Below, piece by piece: positions 9,291-17,366 of a DNA stretch of 64,000 nt. The translations under genes and the position numbers were made by a program. How positions within the stretch are numbered: position 1 is the first letter of the stretch; each line of letters opens with the position of its first letter. The DNA is from Oscillibacter sp. (lineage in GTDB: Bacteria > Bacillota > Clostridia > Oscillospirales > Oscillospiraceae), in contig JAAVHC010000002.1 in NCBI GenBank assembly GCA_014799925.1, positions 62,001-126,000 on the forward strand. Direction: 5' to 3'. The notes under the pieces were generated by a model. The model did no database searches and had not been told where the DNA came from. It saw only the letters and a program-made list of their open reading frames with translations.

Positions 9291-9719
9291 TTATTCCGCG
9301 TAGAGCTCAGGCTTCTGGGCCTGCTGCTCGTGGGTGTCGCCGGCGTAGACATGCAGGCGCTTAAGGGAATCCTTGGTGACCACGTTGCGGGGCATCATGC
9401 CGCGCACGGCCACACGCATGGCCAGCTCGGGCTTCCTGGCCATCAGGTCCTTGTACTTGGTCTCCTTCAGGCCGCCCACCCAGCCGGAGTGGGTGCGGTA
9501 CATCTTCTGCTCCAGTTTCTTGCCGGAGAGAGTGGCCTTGGAGGCGTTGATGACGATGACGTTGTCGCCGCAGTCGGCGTGGGGGGTGTAGGTGGGCTTG
9601 CGCTTGCCGCGCAGCAGGTCGGCGACGATGACGGCGGTGTGGCCCAGGGGCTTGCCGGCGGCGTCAACAACGTACCACTTGCGGACAATATTGCCCTTGT
9701 TTGCCATAAAAGTGGACAT
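9291..9719 (-). CDS. rplM: 50S ribosomal protein L13
   Basis: A 142-residue L13, starting at the ATG at 9719 (MSTFMANKG) with AAGGAG 9 nt upstream. An upstream in-frame extension falls inside the leader RNA and is rejected. RKWYVVDAAGKPLG, GDNVIVINASK and AVRGMMPRN are family hallmarks. L13 is an early assembly protein of the large subunit. The 5' leader is folded like the L13 autoregulatory leaders of Firmicutes, so expression is probably controlled by free L13. Confidence 0.97.
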   Translation of the reverse strand: MSTFMANKGNIVRKWYVVDAAGKPLGHTAVIVADLLRGKRKPTYTPHADCGDNVIVINASKATLSGKKLEQKMYRTHSGWVGGLKETKYKDLMARKPELAMRVAVRGMMPRNVVTKDSLKRLHVYAGDTHEQQAQKPELYAE

Positions 9720-9740
9720 GGCTGTTTTTCTCCTTTTCTG

Positions 9741-9828
9741 TTCCTTCGATAGGCCGCCGCAGGCGGCCGGACCGGTCAATGAGGTCCTGTGCGGAGAAGA
9801 ATCTCCTGCGGTAGCCTATCGAAGGGAC
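9741..9828 (-). promoter_or_regulatory. L13-type ribosomal protein leader
   Basis: The transcript before rplM has a long-range closing stem: CCTTCGATAGGC at its 5' end pairs with GCCTATCGAAGG about 80 nt later. Inner hairpins include GGCCGCCTGCGGCGGCC. Position and shape match the L13_leader family known from Firmicutes; a covariance search would settle it. Confidence 0.65.
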
Positions 9829-9879
9829 ACTTGTATTTTCGCTCCAAATCAGTTACAATGCTGAGTGCGAGCAGATATA

Positions 9880-9909
9880 TTTATAGCACACCGCCGGGGG
9901 ATTTGTCAA
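9880..9909 (-). promoter_or_regulatory. Sigma-A promoter of rplM-rpsI
   Basis: Minus strand TTGACA (9904-9909), an 18-nt spacer and TATAAA (9880-9885) lie about 50 nt before the L13 leader. A near-consensus, strong promoter as expected for ribosomal genes. Confidence 0.8.
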
Positions 9910-10025
9910 CACCATTTTGATTTATCATATTGAATTCTTTCTCTTGCTTTGATTTTCTCTCGTTTTCTCTCGATTTCTTGGTTCCGATTTTCAAAATTGA
10001 CCTGATGTAAGGAGGCCGCGCCGTC

Positions 10026-10751
10026 ATGCAGCGCATTTTATCCCTGGTCCGCCGGTGCGTGGAGGACTACAACATGATTGAGGAGGGCGACGTCGTGGCC
10101 GTGGGCGTCAGCGGGGGAAAGGACTCCGTGCTGACCCTGGCGGCCCTGGCGAAGCTGCGGGACTTCTACCCCAAAAAGTTTGAGGTTGCGGCCATGACCA
10201 TCGACGCCGGTGCGCCGGGAATGGATTTCTCGCCCATCGCCAGACTGTGCGGGGAGCTGAACGTCCCCTACCATCTGATCCCCGTGCCCATCTACGAGAT
10301 TGTGTTTGAGTACCGGAAGGAGAAGAACCCGTGCTCCCTGTGCGCCAAGCTCCGGCGGGGGGCCCTGAGCACCGAGATGAACCGGCTGGGCCTGACAAAG
10401 ATCGCCCTGGGGCACCACTACGACGACGCGGTGGAGACCATGCTCATGAGCCTGTTCCTGGAGGGGCGCATCGGGTGCTTCCAGCCGGTGACGTACCTGG
10501 ACCGCAGCGGCGTGACCCAGATCCGCCCCCTGCTGTACGTGCAGGAACGGGAGGTCAGGGGGGCCGTGAAGCGGCTGGGGCTTCCGGTGGTGGAGAACCC
10601 CTGCCCCGCTAACGGCACAACCAAGCGGGAGGAGACAAAAGAACTGCTCCGCCAGCTGGAGAAGCAGTTCCCGCAGTTGAAGAAAAAAATTTTCGGGGCC
10701 ATCCAGAGATATCCGCTGTATGGGTGGAGCCTGGAGGAGGAGCAGAGGTAA
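10026..10751 (+). CDS. ttcA: TtcA-type PP-loop ATPase, tRNA thiolation family
   Basis: A 241-residue protein with the PP-loop SGGKDS near residue 30, a CSLC cysteine pair in the centre, and GHHYDDAVETMLMSLF, all diagnostic of the TtcA/TtuA group. These enzymes adenylate a tRNA base and thiolate it using an Fe-S cluster; TtcA makes 2-thiocytidine at position 32. A clear TAAGGAGG precedes the start. It stands alone, divergent from the ribosomal genes. Many Clostridia carry several paralogues with uncertain tRNA targets, so the family is firm and the substrate less so. Confidence 0.75.
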   Translation: MQRILSLVRRCVEDYNMIEEGDVVAVGVSGGKDSVLTLAALAKLRDFYPKKFEVAAMTIDAGAPGMDFSPIARLCGELNVPYHLIPVPIYEIVFEYRKEKNPCSLCAKLRRGALSTEMNRLGLTKIALGHHYDDAVETMLMSLFLEGRIGCFQPVTYLDRSGVTQIRPLLYVQEREVRGAVKRLGLPVVENPCPANGTTKREETKELLRQLEKQFPQLKKKIFGAIQRYPLYGWSLEEEQR

Positions 10752-10755
10752 TTGA

Positions 10756-10950
10756 TTTTGCCGCCGCGCGGCGGCACCTTGGCTCCGGGCTTTCGCGCCC
10801 GGACGACGACTTACTTTTGCCGCGCGGCAAAAGTAAGCAAAAACGCGCCAAAACCATACGGTTTTGGATTCCCTTATCATTACGAGGATATTTTGTTTTG
10901 CGCGGTTCCTGTAGCCTGTCCGGGCTAAACCGGGCTGCGGGTGGTGTTTC
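10756..10950 (+). repeat. Modular multi-hairpin intergenic element, copy 1
   Basis: Four hairpins run in series: GCCGCCGCGCGGCGGC, CCGGGCTTTCGCGCCCGG, a perfect 13-bp stem with a 2-nt loop (10810-10837), then CAAAAACGCGC and CCAAAACC...GGTTTTGG (10848-10867) followed by ATTCCC. A T-rich ATTTTGTTTTGCGC segment follows. The order matches copies at 11068-11303, 40798-41015 and 42790-43006; the distal part is most like the last of these. With copy 2 it fills most of the 567-bp gene-free gap 10752-11318; no gene was seen there. Confidence 0.6.
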
Positions 10951-11067
10951 CACTGCTTTGCGTCTGTTACAGAATGTTGTCGGGGGTCCCTACCGGATTG
11001 CTTTGGGTCCTCCCGGCGGCGGTGAGCAGTTCGAGCAGAAGCGGCTTAGCCTCTCTGGGTACGTTAG

Positions 11068-11303
11068 AATCCGTGGGTAGCCGCAGAAGTCCGGCGCATT
11101 TGGGAGAGCACTGGGGTAGAACCAAACCCGGTACGTTGTAGCGCAAATAAACAAATAAAATTAGAGATTCTTAAGAGGCGGAGCCTCTTAAGTCGCCTTC
11201 TTTTGGTACTTTTCTTGGCGAAGCAAGAAAAGTACGCCCCGTCCCCCGCCCGGCAGGGCGACTCTAAATAAAGATCAAAGCAACGGCGGCCCGCAGGGCC
11301 GCA
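11068..11303 (-). repeat. Modular multi-hairpin intergenic element, copy 2 (inverted)
   Basis: Read on the minus strand it shows GCGGCCCTGCGGGCCGC, a CGCCC...GGGCGG hairpin leading into GACGGGG, GTACTTTTCTTG...CAAGAAAAGTAC, CAAAAGAAGGCG, then TTAAGAGGC...GCCTCTTAA and GAATCTC. It ends with TTTATTTGCGCTAC and ACTTCTGCGGCTACCCACG. The core through this end (11068-11236) is 169 bp, exactly as in the 40847-41015 copy. It ends just before the DUF2461 gene. Confidence 0.65.
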
Positions 11304-11318
11304 GAAAGGGAAAAAGAT

Positions 11319-11996
11319 ATGTTTACCGGCTATTCTGACAAAACCATCGAATTCATGTGGGGCATCCGCCTGAACAACAACCGGGAGTGGTTCGCGGCCC
11401 ATAAGCAGGACTATCTGGACTACCTCCAGCAGCCCACCCAGGACCTGGGCCGGGACGTCTATGACAAATTCATGGACAAATACCCCAGGCTGGACCTGAA
11501 CCTCCACGTCTGCCGCATCTATCGGGACGCCCGCCGCCTCTACGGCCAGGGGCCCTACAAGGACCATCTCTGGCTCACCATCCGCCCGGACAACGACATC
11601 TGGAGCCAGCAGCCGGTGTTCTGGTTTGAGATCACCCCGGAGGAGTGGAGCTACGGCGTGGGCTTCTGGAACGCCGGGGCCCAGACCATGGCGGCCATGC
11701 GCCGGGACATGGACGAGGACCCCAAACGGGCGGAAAAGCTGGTGCGCAGGCTGCGTAAGGACGGCCGCTTCTCCGCCCATGGCAGGGACTACGCCCGGAA
11801 GAAGGGCGAGACTACCAGGCTCCTGGCGGACTGGTACAACAAGAAGGACATCTCCGTGGGGCGGTACTGCCCGGTGGATGAGGCGCTGTATACGCCGGCG
11901 CTGGCGGACACCCTGGTGGACGGGTACTGCTTCCTGGAGCCGGTTTACCAGTATTTCAAGAGCTTCTGCAAGGCGGGGCTGGAGGATCTGAAGTAA
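11319..11996 (+). CDS. DUF2461 family protein
   Basis: A 225-residue soluble protein matching the DUF2461 (TIGR02453-like) pattern: an early FMWGIRLNNNREWFAAHK (many members read L..N..WF...), LHVCRIYRDARRL, and FWFEITPEEWSYGVGFW with the alternating aromatics of the family. The biochemical role is unknown. It lies alone between a repeat-filled spacer and the convergent tatD gene, only 3 bp from the tatD stop. Confidence 0.8.
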   Translation: MFTGYSDKTIEFMWGIRLNNNREWFAAHKQDYLDYLQQPTQDLGRDVYDKFMDKYPRLDLNLHVCRIYRDARRLYGQGPYKDHLWLTIRPDNDIWSQQPVFWFEITPEEWSYGVGFWNAGAQTMAAMRRDMDEDPKRAEKLVRRLRKDGRFSAHGRDYARKKGETTRLLADWYNKKDISVGRYCPVDEALYTPALADTLVDGYCFLEPVYQYFKSFCKAGLEDLK

Positions 11997-11999
11997 CCG

Positions 12000-12764
12000 T
12001 CAAGGAATGCGGTAGAACCGTTTCCCGTTCTCCAGCGTGATCCGGGCGCATTCCTCGAAGGAAATCCCCTTGATCTCCGCCAGCTTCTCACAGACGTGCC
12101 GGACGTAACCGGAATCGTTCCGCTTTCCCCGGTGGGGGACGGGAGCCATATAGGGGCTGTCCGTCTCGATCATGATCCGGTCCAGGGGCACTGCCTGGGC
12201 GGCCTCCACGGCCTTCCGGGCATTCCTGTAAGTCAGCACCCCGGTAAAGGACACCATCCACCCCAGCTTCACCAGCTCACGGGCCATTTCCGCGCTGCCG
12301 GAAAAGCAGTGGAACACCCCCCGGACCTGGGGGAACTCCCTGACGATGGCGAGGCTGTCGGCGTGGGCCTCCCGGTCATGGACGATCACCGGCAGGTCCA
12401 GCTCCCGCGCCAGGGCCATCTGGTCCCGGAAGACCCGCTGCTGGAGCTCTCTGGGGGGATTCTCCTCCCAATAGTAGTCCAGGCCGATCTCCCCGATGGC
12501 CACCGTCCTGGGGTCCCGCGCCAGCTCCCGGAGGACGTCCAGCTCCGCCGGGCCGCAGGGGCCGCATTCCTCCGGGTGATACCCCACGGCGGCGTACAGG
12601 AAGGGCCATTCATGGGCCAGCTCCACCGCCCGCCGGGAGGAAGGAATGTCGCAGCCGGGGTTGACCGCCAGGGAGACGCCCCTGCCCGGCAGGGATGCCA
12701 GGACCGCGTCCCGGTCCTGGTCAAACTGTTCCGCGTCGTAGTGCGCGTGCGTGTCAAACAACAT
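12000..12764 (-). CDS. tatD: TatD-family metal-dependent hydrolase
   Basis: A 254-residue TIM-barrel hydrolase. It opens with FDTHAHYD (metal-binding HxH) and has AIGEIGLDYYW (metal Glu), PVIVHDREAH, GVFHCFSGS and ETDSPYMAP (catalytic Asp), the full TatD set. Family members are Mg2+-dependent 3'-5' DNases/RNases and D-aminoacyl-tRNA deacylase-like enzymes. No ribosome site is obvious; the start overlaps the end of the zinc-ribbon gene by 11 bp, so coupling is likely. Confidence 0.92.
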   Translation of the reverse strand: MLFDTHAHYDAEQFDQDRDAVLASLPGRGVSLAVNPGCDIPSSRRAVELAHEWPFLYAAVGYHPEECGPCGPAELDVLRELARDPRTVAIGEIGLDYYWEENPPRELQQRVFRDQMALARELDLPVIVHDREAHADSLAIVREFPQVRGVFHCFSGSAEMARELVKLGWMVSFTGVLTYRNARKAVEAAQAVPLDRIMIETDSPYMAPVPHRGKRNDSGYVRHVCEKLAEIKGISFEECARITLENGKRFYRIP

Positions 12765-13074
12765 AATTCAATATCAGCATCCCGGCCACGACCGCGAGAA
12801 TGCCCACGGCCAGGAGAATCCAGGGCAGAGGGCTGGACTTCTTCTCCCGGGCCATTTTGCCGAGATCGTAGTCCTCGTCGTCGTATTTCGGACGGGGGGC
12901 GGGCTTGGGTTTGGGCTCGGGAGCCGGGGCGGCCTCCTTGGCGGGGGCCTTTTTCGTCTGCGCCTCCAGATTCTGGATCAGACGGAGATGCGCGTCCAGC
13001 GGCTCGCCGCAGGAGGCGCAGTAGATGCGGTGATCCTCGTTGGAAAAACCGCAGTCAGGGCAGCGTTTTGACAT
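12754..13074 (-). CDS. Zinc-ribbon protein with C-terminal membrane anchor
   Basis: The start chosen is the ATG at 13074, with AAGGAG 8 nt upstream, giving 106 residues. It begins with a CPDCGF...YCASCG zinc ribbon, followed by an Ala/Pro/Lys-rich linker, an acidic YDDEDYD patch and one C-terminal hydrophobic helix (PWILLAVGILAVVAGMLIL). It is therefore a small tail-anchored cytoplasmic zinc-ribbon protein of unknown role. It is translated just ahead of, and overlapping, tatD. Confidence 0.75.
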   Translation of the reverse strand: MSKRCPDCGFSNEDHRIYCASCGEPLDAHLRLIQNLEAQTKKAPAKEAAPAPEPKPKPAPRPKYDDEDYDLGKMAREKKSSPLPWILLAVGILAVVAGMLILNYVV

Positions 13075-13218
13075 ATTGCTCTCCTTTTCACCGGTGGTCC
13101 CGGGAAGGACCGGGGCCGATCTTTTCCATACGCTTCCAATTATAGCAGAAGAAGACCTGTTTCGCAAGAAGTTCCTGCCGCATAATTCATTTTCCCCAAA
13201 AAAATCCTTAATTTTGCC

Positions 13219-13247
13219 TTGACAGTTGGTCGTTTGGCTGGTATCTT
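13219..13247 (+). promoter_or_regulatory. Sigma-A promoter of the glycine cleavage operon
   Basis: TTGACA (13219-13224), a 17-nt spacer and TATCTT (13242-13247) place the transcript start about 35 nt before the first riboswitch aptamer. Confidence 0.7.
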
Positions 13248-13284
13248 AAGAGACGGAGATACGCGACAATTCCATATGCGGATG

Positions 13285-13499
13285 AACGATCCAGGAGAGA
13301 CCACGCCCGTGCGCGGCGCCGAAGGAGCATTGCCATACTCTCTCAGGCAAAAGGACTGGATCGGGACGAAATCTGGAAAGCGCCGGCCATGCGTGGTTCA
13401 GGCGCGCCGGCGGGGCAACCGCGGCCGCGGGGCCGCGTGGAATCTCTCAGGTGAAACGACAGAGGCGTGACAAACGGGATTTGTCGCGCCCTGTTTTTT
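13285..13499 (+). promoter_or_regulatory. Tandem glycine riboswitch with terminator platform
   Basis: Two glycine aptamers in series. The first (about 13291-13359) has CCAGGAGAGA, GCGCCGAAGGAGCA and CTCTCAGGCAAAAGGACTGG. The second (about 13364-13465) has a longer central stem and ends AATCTCTCAGGTGAAACGAC. An 11-bp hairpin (13464-13490) followed by TGTTTTTT comes directly after. In known gcvT riboswitches glycine binding turns transcription on, and this layout fits that mode. Confidence 0.93.
13464..13499 (+). terminator. Riboswitch-controlled intrinsic terminator
   Basis: GGCGTGACAAA pairs with TTTGTCGCGCC (one G-U pair), followed by CTGTTTTTT. Its 5' arm abuts the end of the second aptamer, so ligand binding can compete with it. 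Confidence 0.8.
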
Positions 13500-13614
13500 G
13501 TTCCCGGCCGGCCCAGCACCTGTCTGCGCTGTTTGGCCGGGCCTGCTGCATGGTAACGGACCACGGCATTTCATCTGAAAACATTGTCGATCAATCACAA
13601 GGAGGAAAAACGAT

Positions 13615-16263
13615 ATGCCTGAGCTCAAGCGTACCCAGCTCTACGACGTCCACGTGGCCGCCGGGGCTACCATGGTGGACTTCGGCGGATGGGAGATGCC
13701 CATCAAGTACCCCACCGACATCGTGGCCGAGCACCTCTACACCCGGCATTTTTGCAGTCTCTTCGACGTGTCCCATATGGGCCGCGTCCTGGTGGAGGGC
13801 CCGGAGACGGTCCCCTTCCTCCAGCACGTGCTCTCCAGCAACGTCAAGGCCCTGGACCTGAACCAGGCCCAGTACGCCATCATCCCCAATGAAACGGGCG
13901 GCGCGGTGGACGACGCCTATCTGTACCGCTTTGAGGAGGACCGGTATCTGCTGGTGGTCAACGCCGCCAACACGGACAAGGACCTGGCCCACTTAAGCGA
14001 GCAGATCAAAAACTACGACGCGAAAATGACCGTCATCACCGGCGACTGGGCCGCCATTGCCGTCCAGGGTCCCAAGGCCAAGGAGATTTTGCAGAAGCTC
14101 TCCGGCGGCGAGGCCATCACCGAGCCGGTGAAGAACGCCCTGAACACCCTCGCCTTCGAGGGCCGCACCGTCCGCGTGGCGAAAACCGGCTACACCGGCG
14201 AGCCCATCGGCTACGAGGTGTATATCGAGACAGCCGAGGCCGCCTGGCTGTGGAACCGGCTCGTTGAGCTGGGCGCCAGGCCCGCCGGGCTGGGGGCCCG
14301 CGACACCTGCCGCCTGGAGGCCTGCCTGCCCCTGTACGGCCACGAGATGGGCGACGACCCGGAGGGGAAGGAGATCCCCATCTTCGCCGTGCCCCTGGCC
14401 AAGTTCGCCGTCAGCTTCTCTGAGCAGAAGGGCGATTTTATTGGCCGGGAGCCCCTGGCAAAGCAGTACGAGGCTTTTAAGCGCATCCAGAACCGGGATT
14501 TCTCCGACCTGACGGACCTGCCCCGGCGGATATTGCCCATCACCCTGCTGGACAAGGGCGTCATGCGGGCCGGGATGCCTGTCTATAAGGGCGGCCGGCT
14601 CATCGGCTACGTTACCAGCGGCACCATGGTGCCCTACTACCGCCACGAGGGCGAGGGCCTGCAGACGGTCATCCTGGAGGAGACCGCCAAGCGGTCCATC
14701 GGCCTTGCCATCGTGGACAGCGACACGCTGGAGGACGACGAGGTGACCATCGACGTCCGGGGCCGGAGGCTGAAGGCCGTCATCGCCCCCTATCACATGC
14801 GGGTGGACGCGCCCCCCTTTGCCCGGCCCATCCTCTACCGTCCCGACGGGGAGGAGGCCGCCGCTCCCTCCGGCGACCGCGCGCCTAAAGTGCTGGAGCT
14901 GCTGGGCCGCGCCGTGGAGAACCACGTCTGGCGGCAGGAGAAGTGCGTGAACCTCATTCCTTCGGAAATGACCCCCTCCCGGGCCGTGCGCCTGCTGTGC
15001 GCCAGCGATCCGTCCTTCCGCTACGCGGAGCATAAGAAGGTCAAGAGCTTCTATGACGCGGACGTGTTCTACTACCAGGGTACCGAGTTCATCGACGAGG
15101 TGGAGCGGCTGCTGGTGGAGGAGATGAAGGCGTTCCTGGGCAGCGCTGAGGCGGAGACCCGGTGCATCAGCGGCCAGATGTCCAACACCTGCGTGTTTTC
15201 CGCCCTCATGGACTGGAAGAACCATCTCAATCGCAAGCAGGACCCCAGGCGCCTGGGCTATGTGCTGAACAACCACATCATCAAGGGCGGCCACCTGTCC
15301 GCCCAGCCCATGGGCGCGCTCCACGACTATATCGCCATCGACCCCGTCACCGAGCGGCAGGCCGTGGTGAACTTCCCCGTGTGCAGGGACAATATCTATA
15401 AGATCGACGTGGAGGAGACGAAAAAGGTCATCGACCAGTACCGTCCGGAGTTCATCATCTTCGGCAAGAGCATGGTGCTCCACAAGGAGCCCGTGGCCGC
15501 CATCCGGAAGTACGTGGACGAGATGGGCCTCCAGACCACCATCATGTACGACATGGCCCACGTCCTGGGCCTCATCGGCGACCATTTCCAAAAACCCTTC
15601 CAGGAAGGCGCGGAGATCGTCACCGGCTCCACCCACAAGACCTTCTTCGGTCCGCAGCGGGGCGTGGTGGGCGTCAACTATAAGAAGGGCGAGCTGAAGT
15701 ACGGCCTGTGGGAGACCATTGAGACCCGGGCCTTCCCCGGTAGCGTCTCCAATCACCACTTGGGCACTCAGCTGGGCCTGCTGATGGCCGCCTACGAGAT
15801 GAACCAGTTCAAGGACGAGTATCAGGCGGCGGTCATCTCCAACGCCAAGAGCTTCGCCAGGAGCCTCAAGGCCGCGGGCCTGGACGTGGCGGGCGACCCG
15901 GCCATCGGCTACACCGAGACCCATCAGGTCATCGTCAACGTGGGCTACGGAACCGGCCCCGACGCGGCCATGCGTCTGGAGCGGAACAACATCATCTGCA
16001 ACTACCAGGCCACCCCTGAGGAGGAGGGCTTCACCGCCTCCGGCGCGCTGCGCATCGGCGTGAACGAGATGACCCGCTTCGGCTTCGGTCCCAAGGAGTT
16101 TGACCAGCTGGCCCAGATCATGGCGGACTGCATCCTGCGGGGCAGGGAAGTGGGCGGGGACGTGGCGAAGCTGCGCTCCGGCTATACCGAGATGAAGTAC
16201 TGCTTCCACGAGGCCCAGGTCATGGACGCCCTGAACGAGCTGGCGAAGAAGTCCGGGATTTGA
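13615..16263 (+). CDS. Fused glycine cleavage T-protein and serine hydroxymethyltransferase
   Basis: An 882-residue fusion. Residues 1 to about 410 are a complete GcvT aminomethyltransferase: VDFGGWEMPIKYP, a VDDAYLYR segment with the conserved catalytic Asp (99/100), GYTGEPIGYEVY, and the C-terminal GYVTSGT. After a short Pro/Ala linker, residues about 425-882 are a fold-type I PLP enzyme of the SHMT family, with IPSEMTPSRAV, RYAEH, and STHKT with the PLP Lys at 675. The T half makes 5,10-methylene-THF from the glycine-derived aminomethyl group; the SHMT half would add it to another glycine to give serine. It is the first gene behind the glycine riboswitch. The SHMT half diverges from GlyA, so activity is inferred. 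Confidence 0.9.
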   Translation: MPELKRTQLYDVHVAAGATMVDFGGWEMPIKYPTDIVAEHLYTRHFCSLFDVSHMGRVLVEGPETVPFLQHVLSSNVKALDLNQAQYAIIPNETGGAVDDAYLYRFEEDRYLLVVNAANTDKDLAHLSEQIKNYDAKMTVITGDWAAIAVQGPKAKEILQKLSGGEAITEPVKNALNTLAFEGRTVRVAKTGYTGEPIGYEVYIETAEAAWLWNRLVELGARPAGLGARDTCRLEACLPLYGHEMGDDPEGKEIPIFAVPLAKFAVSFSEQKGDFIGREPLAKQYEAFKRIQNRDFSDLTDLPRRILPITLLDKGVMRAGMPVYKGGRLIGYVTSGTMVPYYRHEGEGLQTVILEETAKRSIGLAIVDSDTLEDDEVTIDVRGRRLKAVIAPYHMRVDAPPFARPILYRPDGEEAAAPSGDRAPKVLELLGRAVENHVWRQEKCVNLIPSEMTPSRAVRLLCASDPSFRYAEHKKVKSFYDADVFYYQGTEFIDEVERLLVEEMKAFLGSAEAETRCISGQMSNTCVFSALMDWKNHLNRKQDPRRLGYVLNNHIIKGGHLSAQPMGALHDYIAIDPVTERQAVVNFPVCRDNIYKIDVEETKKVIDQYRPEFIIFGKSMVLHKEPVAAIRKYVDEMGLQTTIMYDMAHVLGLIGDHFQKPFQEGAEIVTGSTHKTFFGPQRGVVGVNYKKGELKYGLWETIETRAFPGSVSNHHLGTQLGLLMAAYEMNQFKDEYQAAVISNAKSFARSLKAAGLDVAGDPAIGYTETHQVIVNVGYGTGPDAAMRLERNNIICNYQATPEEEGFTASGALRIGVNEMTRFGFGPKEFDQLAQIMADCILRGREVGGDVAKLRSGYTEMKYCFHEAQVMDALNELAKKSGI

Positions 16264-16276
16264 TTCGTTTGCTTCG

Positions 16277-16738
16277 CTAATCCCTTGTAATGACCCTGGG
16301 CGGCTGTGCCACCACGGTGGCACCGGCGGGCACATCGAAGCTGACCACCGCGCCTGCTCCGATTCTCGCGCCGCCGCCCACCCGGATATCTCCAACCAGT
16401 ACGGCGTTGGCTCCAATGAGGCAGCCGTCCCCGATTTGCGGGGCCCTGCCGTTTACCTCGCCGATGGTCACGTTCTGGTAGATCCGGCACCCCTTGCCGA
16501 TGGAGGCGTAACGCGAAATATAAATGCCATGCAGTCCGTGGGGCAGGGAGGGAACGCCGCTGATCCTGGCTCCCCGCCCGATGTACCCGCCCCGCTTGTG
16601 GGCGGTACGGTTGAGAAAAAAAGTCAGTACGTCCGCCAGCAGCCGGCTCCCCGTGCGCTCCCGCATCCGGAACAGCCGCCAGTAAAGCCGCAGATGGTTG
16701 CCCAGGGAGTAGTCCATGAGCCGTTCGCGCAAGTTCAT
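16277..16738 (-). CDS. Serine acetyltransferase-like hexapeptide-repeat protein
   Basis: The start is set at the ATG at 16738 (MNLRERLMDYS), with AAAGGA upstream, giving 153 residues. A short helical N-terminus precedes a left-handed beta-helix: ISGVPSLPHGLHGIYIS, YASIGKGCRIYQNVTIG, IGDGCLIGANAVLVGDI and IGAGAVV. This is the short CysE/EpsC-like acetyltransferase type, lacking the long N-terminal domain of E. coli CysE. It may make O-acetylserine, the cysteine precursor, from the serine produced by the neighbouring fusion. It lies antisense inside the gcv operon, between the fusion gene and gcvH, ending 13 bp from the fusion stop. Another small-molecule acceptor is possible. Confidence 0.7.
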   Translation of the reverse strand: MNLRERLMDYSLGNHLRLYWRLFRMRERTGSRLLADVLTFFLNRTAHKRGGYIGRGARISGVPSLPHGLHGIYISRYASIGKGCRIYQNVTIGEVNGRAPQIGDGCLIGANAVLVGDIRVGGGARIGAGAVVSFDVPAGATVVAQPPRVITRD

Positions 16739-16848
16739 GAAAAATCGTCCTTTCCGGTCAGGTTTTCCACAGCATAGCATGGCGGGACCGGAAAAGCAAC
16801 GGCGAAAACAAGAAGGTCAGTCAAAATATTTTTAAGGAGGAACCCACT

Positions 16849-17223
16849 ATGAATATCCCCGCTGAACTGAAGTACACCAAGGACCACGAGTGGATCAAAA
16901 TGGTTGGCGACGCCACCGCCCTGGTGGGCATCACCGACTTTGCCCAGAGCGAGCTGGGCGACCTGGTGTTCATCAACCTGCCCCAGGAGGGCGACGAGGT
17001 CACCGCCGAGGAGTCCTTCTGCGACGTGGAGTCCGTCAAGGCCGTGTCCGACGTCATGAGTCCCTGCACCGGCGTGGTGGAGGAGGTCCATACCGAGCTG
17101 GAGGATGAGCCCCAGATGCTCAACGAGGACCCCTACGAGGCCTGGATCGCCAGAATCAGGGATATCACCGCCTATGGCGAGCTGATGACCGCCGAGGAGT
17201 ACGAGGCGTATATCCAGAAATAA
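16849..17223 (+). CDS. gcvH: Glycine cleavage system H protein
   Basis: A 124-residue lipoyl carrier. KYTKDHEW at the start, [19 protein letters not shown], and ESVKAVSDV with the lipoylated Lys at position 64 are all canonical. H shuttles the aminomethyl group between P, T and L proteins. A good AAGGAGG precedes it. No lipoate ligase or L protein is encoded in the window, so those must be elsewhere. The antisense acetyltransferase gene separates it from the T-SHMT fusion. Confidence 0.97.
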   Translation: MNIPAELKYTKDHEWIKMVGDATALVGITDFAQSELGDLVFINLPQEGDEVTAEESFCDVESVKAVSDVMSPCTGVVEEVHTELEDEPQMLNEDPYEAWIARIRDITAYGELMTAEEYEAYIQK

Positions 17224-17366
17224 AGCGGACGGCCGGTCCCGCTCTTTTCTGCGCAGCTTGGTCAGGTCTGCCGCACGCGTCAGGCGGCCGGAGGCCGCCC
17301 AAGCCTAAAGCACACAACACGGGAGGGGCCTGCGGTCCCTCCCTCGATGAAAGGAAGAACATATTT

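Noticed and set aside
10752..11318. A CRISPR-like array in the repeat-rich gap
   Set aside because: There are no regularly spaced direct repeats; the structure is a few unlike palindromes arranged as two inverted elements, and no cas genes are present.
13993..16416. An 807-codon minus-strand frame opposite the GcvT-SHMT gene
   Set aside because: It is antisense to a conserved enzyme, has no ribosome site or recognisable domain, and arises from high GC at third positions.
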